A stretch of 64,000 bases of DNA from Lentzea albidocapillata (lineage in GTDB: Bacteria; Actinomycetota; Actinomycetes; Mycobacteriales; Pseudonocardiaceae): the NCBI RefSeq assembly GCF_000719115.1, contig NZ_JOEA01000018.1, forward strand, positions 76,657 to 140,656, in the 5' to 3' direction. A model generated the notes under the pieces. It was not told the origin of the DNA. It saw nothing but the letters and a program-made list of their open reading frames with translations, and made no database searches. Positions 63,616 through 64,000 of the stretch are shown here, piece after piece. The number at the start of each line of letters is the position of its first letter. Position 1 is the first letter of the stretch. The translations under genes were made by a program, and so were the position numbers.

Positions 63616-64000
63616 TGCCAATCGCCGCGAGCGGCGGTTTTCAGGCTTGCTGCTGCCGTCCTGGCTGGCTGCCAGGATGGGCGCTGCGTCTGGGCGCATG
63701 ACTTCGCCCCAGCGCACGACACCGCGAGCCGCGATGTTGTGTGCCGCGTTGTGGTCGGCGTGCCCAACGAAGTCACACCTACCACAATGGAACACCGCCT
63801 GACTGCGGCGGTTGCGTTTGTCGACGTGCCCGCAGGCGTGGCAGGTCTGCGAGGTGTAGGCCGGATCGACCTGCACCACCACCACACCAGCCCGCTGGGC
63901 CTTGTAGGTCAGGAACTGACCGAGCAGCGGTTCAGGCGCGACCCGCAGAACCGGTCACCGTCAGAGGTGGTCGCGATGTTCACGATACCCAGATCGACCC
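63601..64000 (-). pseudogene. Decayed tnpB (IS200/IS605 accessory nuclease), partial
   Basis: The piece at the window edge reads VDLGIVNIATTSDGDRF, the RuvC-I Asp region. After about 63935 the sense jumps to LLGQFLTYKAQRAGVVVVQV in another frame, followed by DPAYTSQTCHACG and FHCGRCDF, the zinc finger, and DHNAAHNIA with the last RuvC Asp. The intervening segment usual in TnpB (several tens of residues) is missing, and the first frame stops at 63909. The last frame runs without a stop into the sigma gene. An internally deleted, inactive copy. The rest lies beyond the window. Confidence 0.75.

Larger units (their letters stand above)
63592..64000 (-). mobile_element. IS200/IS605-family element fragment
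   Basis: Defined by the right-end hairpin and the decayed tnpB. No tnpA is visible within the window. The insertion edge coincides with the sigma-factor stop codon. Confidence 0.6.

Overview
The window is about 70% GC with strong third-position GC bias, frequent GTG starts and many four-base ATGA/GTGA gene overlaps. Together with NAD-dependent LigA, CebR-type operators, secreted multi-domain cellulases and actinomycete membrane families, this points to a filamentous actinomycete. A Pseudonocardiales genus such as Lentzea or Saccharothrix is my inference from gene types only. No rRNA, tRNA or CRISPR array was seen.

Layout. 0-5 kb: a membrane-protein fragment, a small basic protein, a P450-SDR-flavin reductase operon, and a PAP2 phosphatase/NAD-epimerase pair. 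5-14 kb: a GH92 mannosidase operon, a frameshifted secreted peptidase-like gene, a chitin-binding S1 protease with a DasR-like site, an EEP phosphatase-fold enzyme, and an EF-G paralogue preceded by a leader peptide and a WhiB7-type promoter. 14-20 kb: the xylA-xylB-ROK regulator operon and a two-component system. 20.0-20.95 kb: about 1 kb without genes, holding three structured imperfect repeats. 21-31 kb: ligA, a PLP lyase/M20 peptidase pair, a van-like operon (VanX-like dipeptidase, alanine racemase, D-Ala ligase, acyltransferase-3 protein), nadK and an epoxide-hydrolase-type enzyme. 31-34 kb: a GNAT protein, a PucR-type regulator, an esterase and decayed gene pieces.

34-50.7 kb is a cellulose-utilisation island: a GH5 and two GH9 secreted cellulases with carbohydrate-binding modules, the cebEFG-bglC transporter/beta-glucosidase operon, two CebR-like LacI regulators, and five TGGGAGCGCTCCCA-type operators. 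Secreted enzymes release cello-oligosaccharides, CebEFG imports them, BglC hydrolyses them inside the cell, and CebR presumably responds to cellobiose. 50.8-59 kb is a pentose/arabinan-type module: a ChvE/MmsA-type sugar ABC importer, a protein with two GH43 domains, and aldose 1-epimerase, behind two LacI-type operators.

59-64 kb holds a Cys-rich metallothionein-like gene, then a compact cluster of a stand-alone NRPS-type adenylation protein, a six-helix membrane flavoprotein, a crotonase and an ECF sigma factor. The sigma gene is abutted by a decayed IS200/IS605-type tnpB. The candidates most worth a second look are the leader-controlled EF-G paralogue, the adenylation/membrane-flavoprotein cluster, the split-VanT-like operon and the structured repeats.
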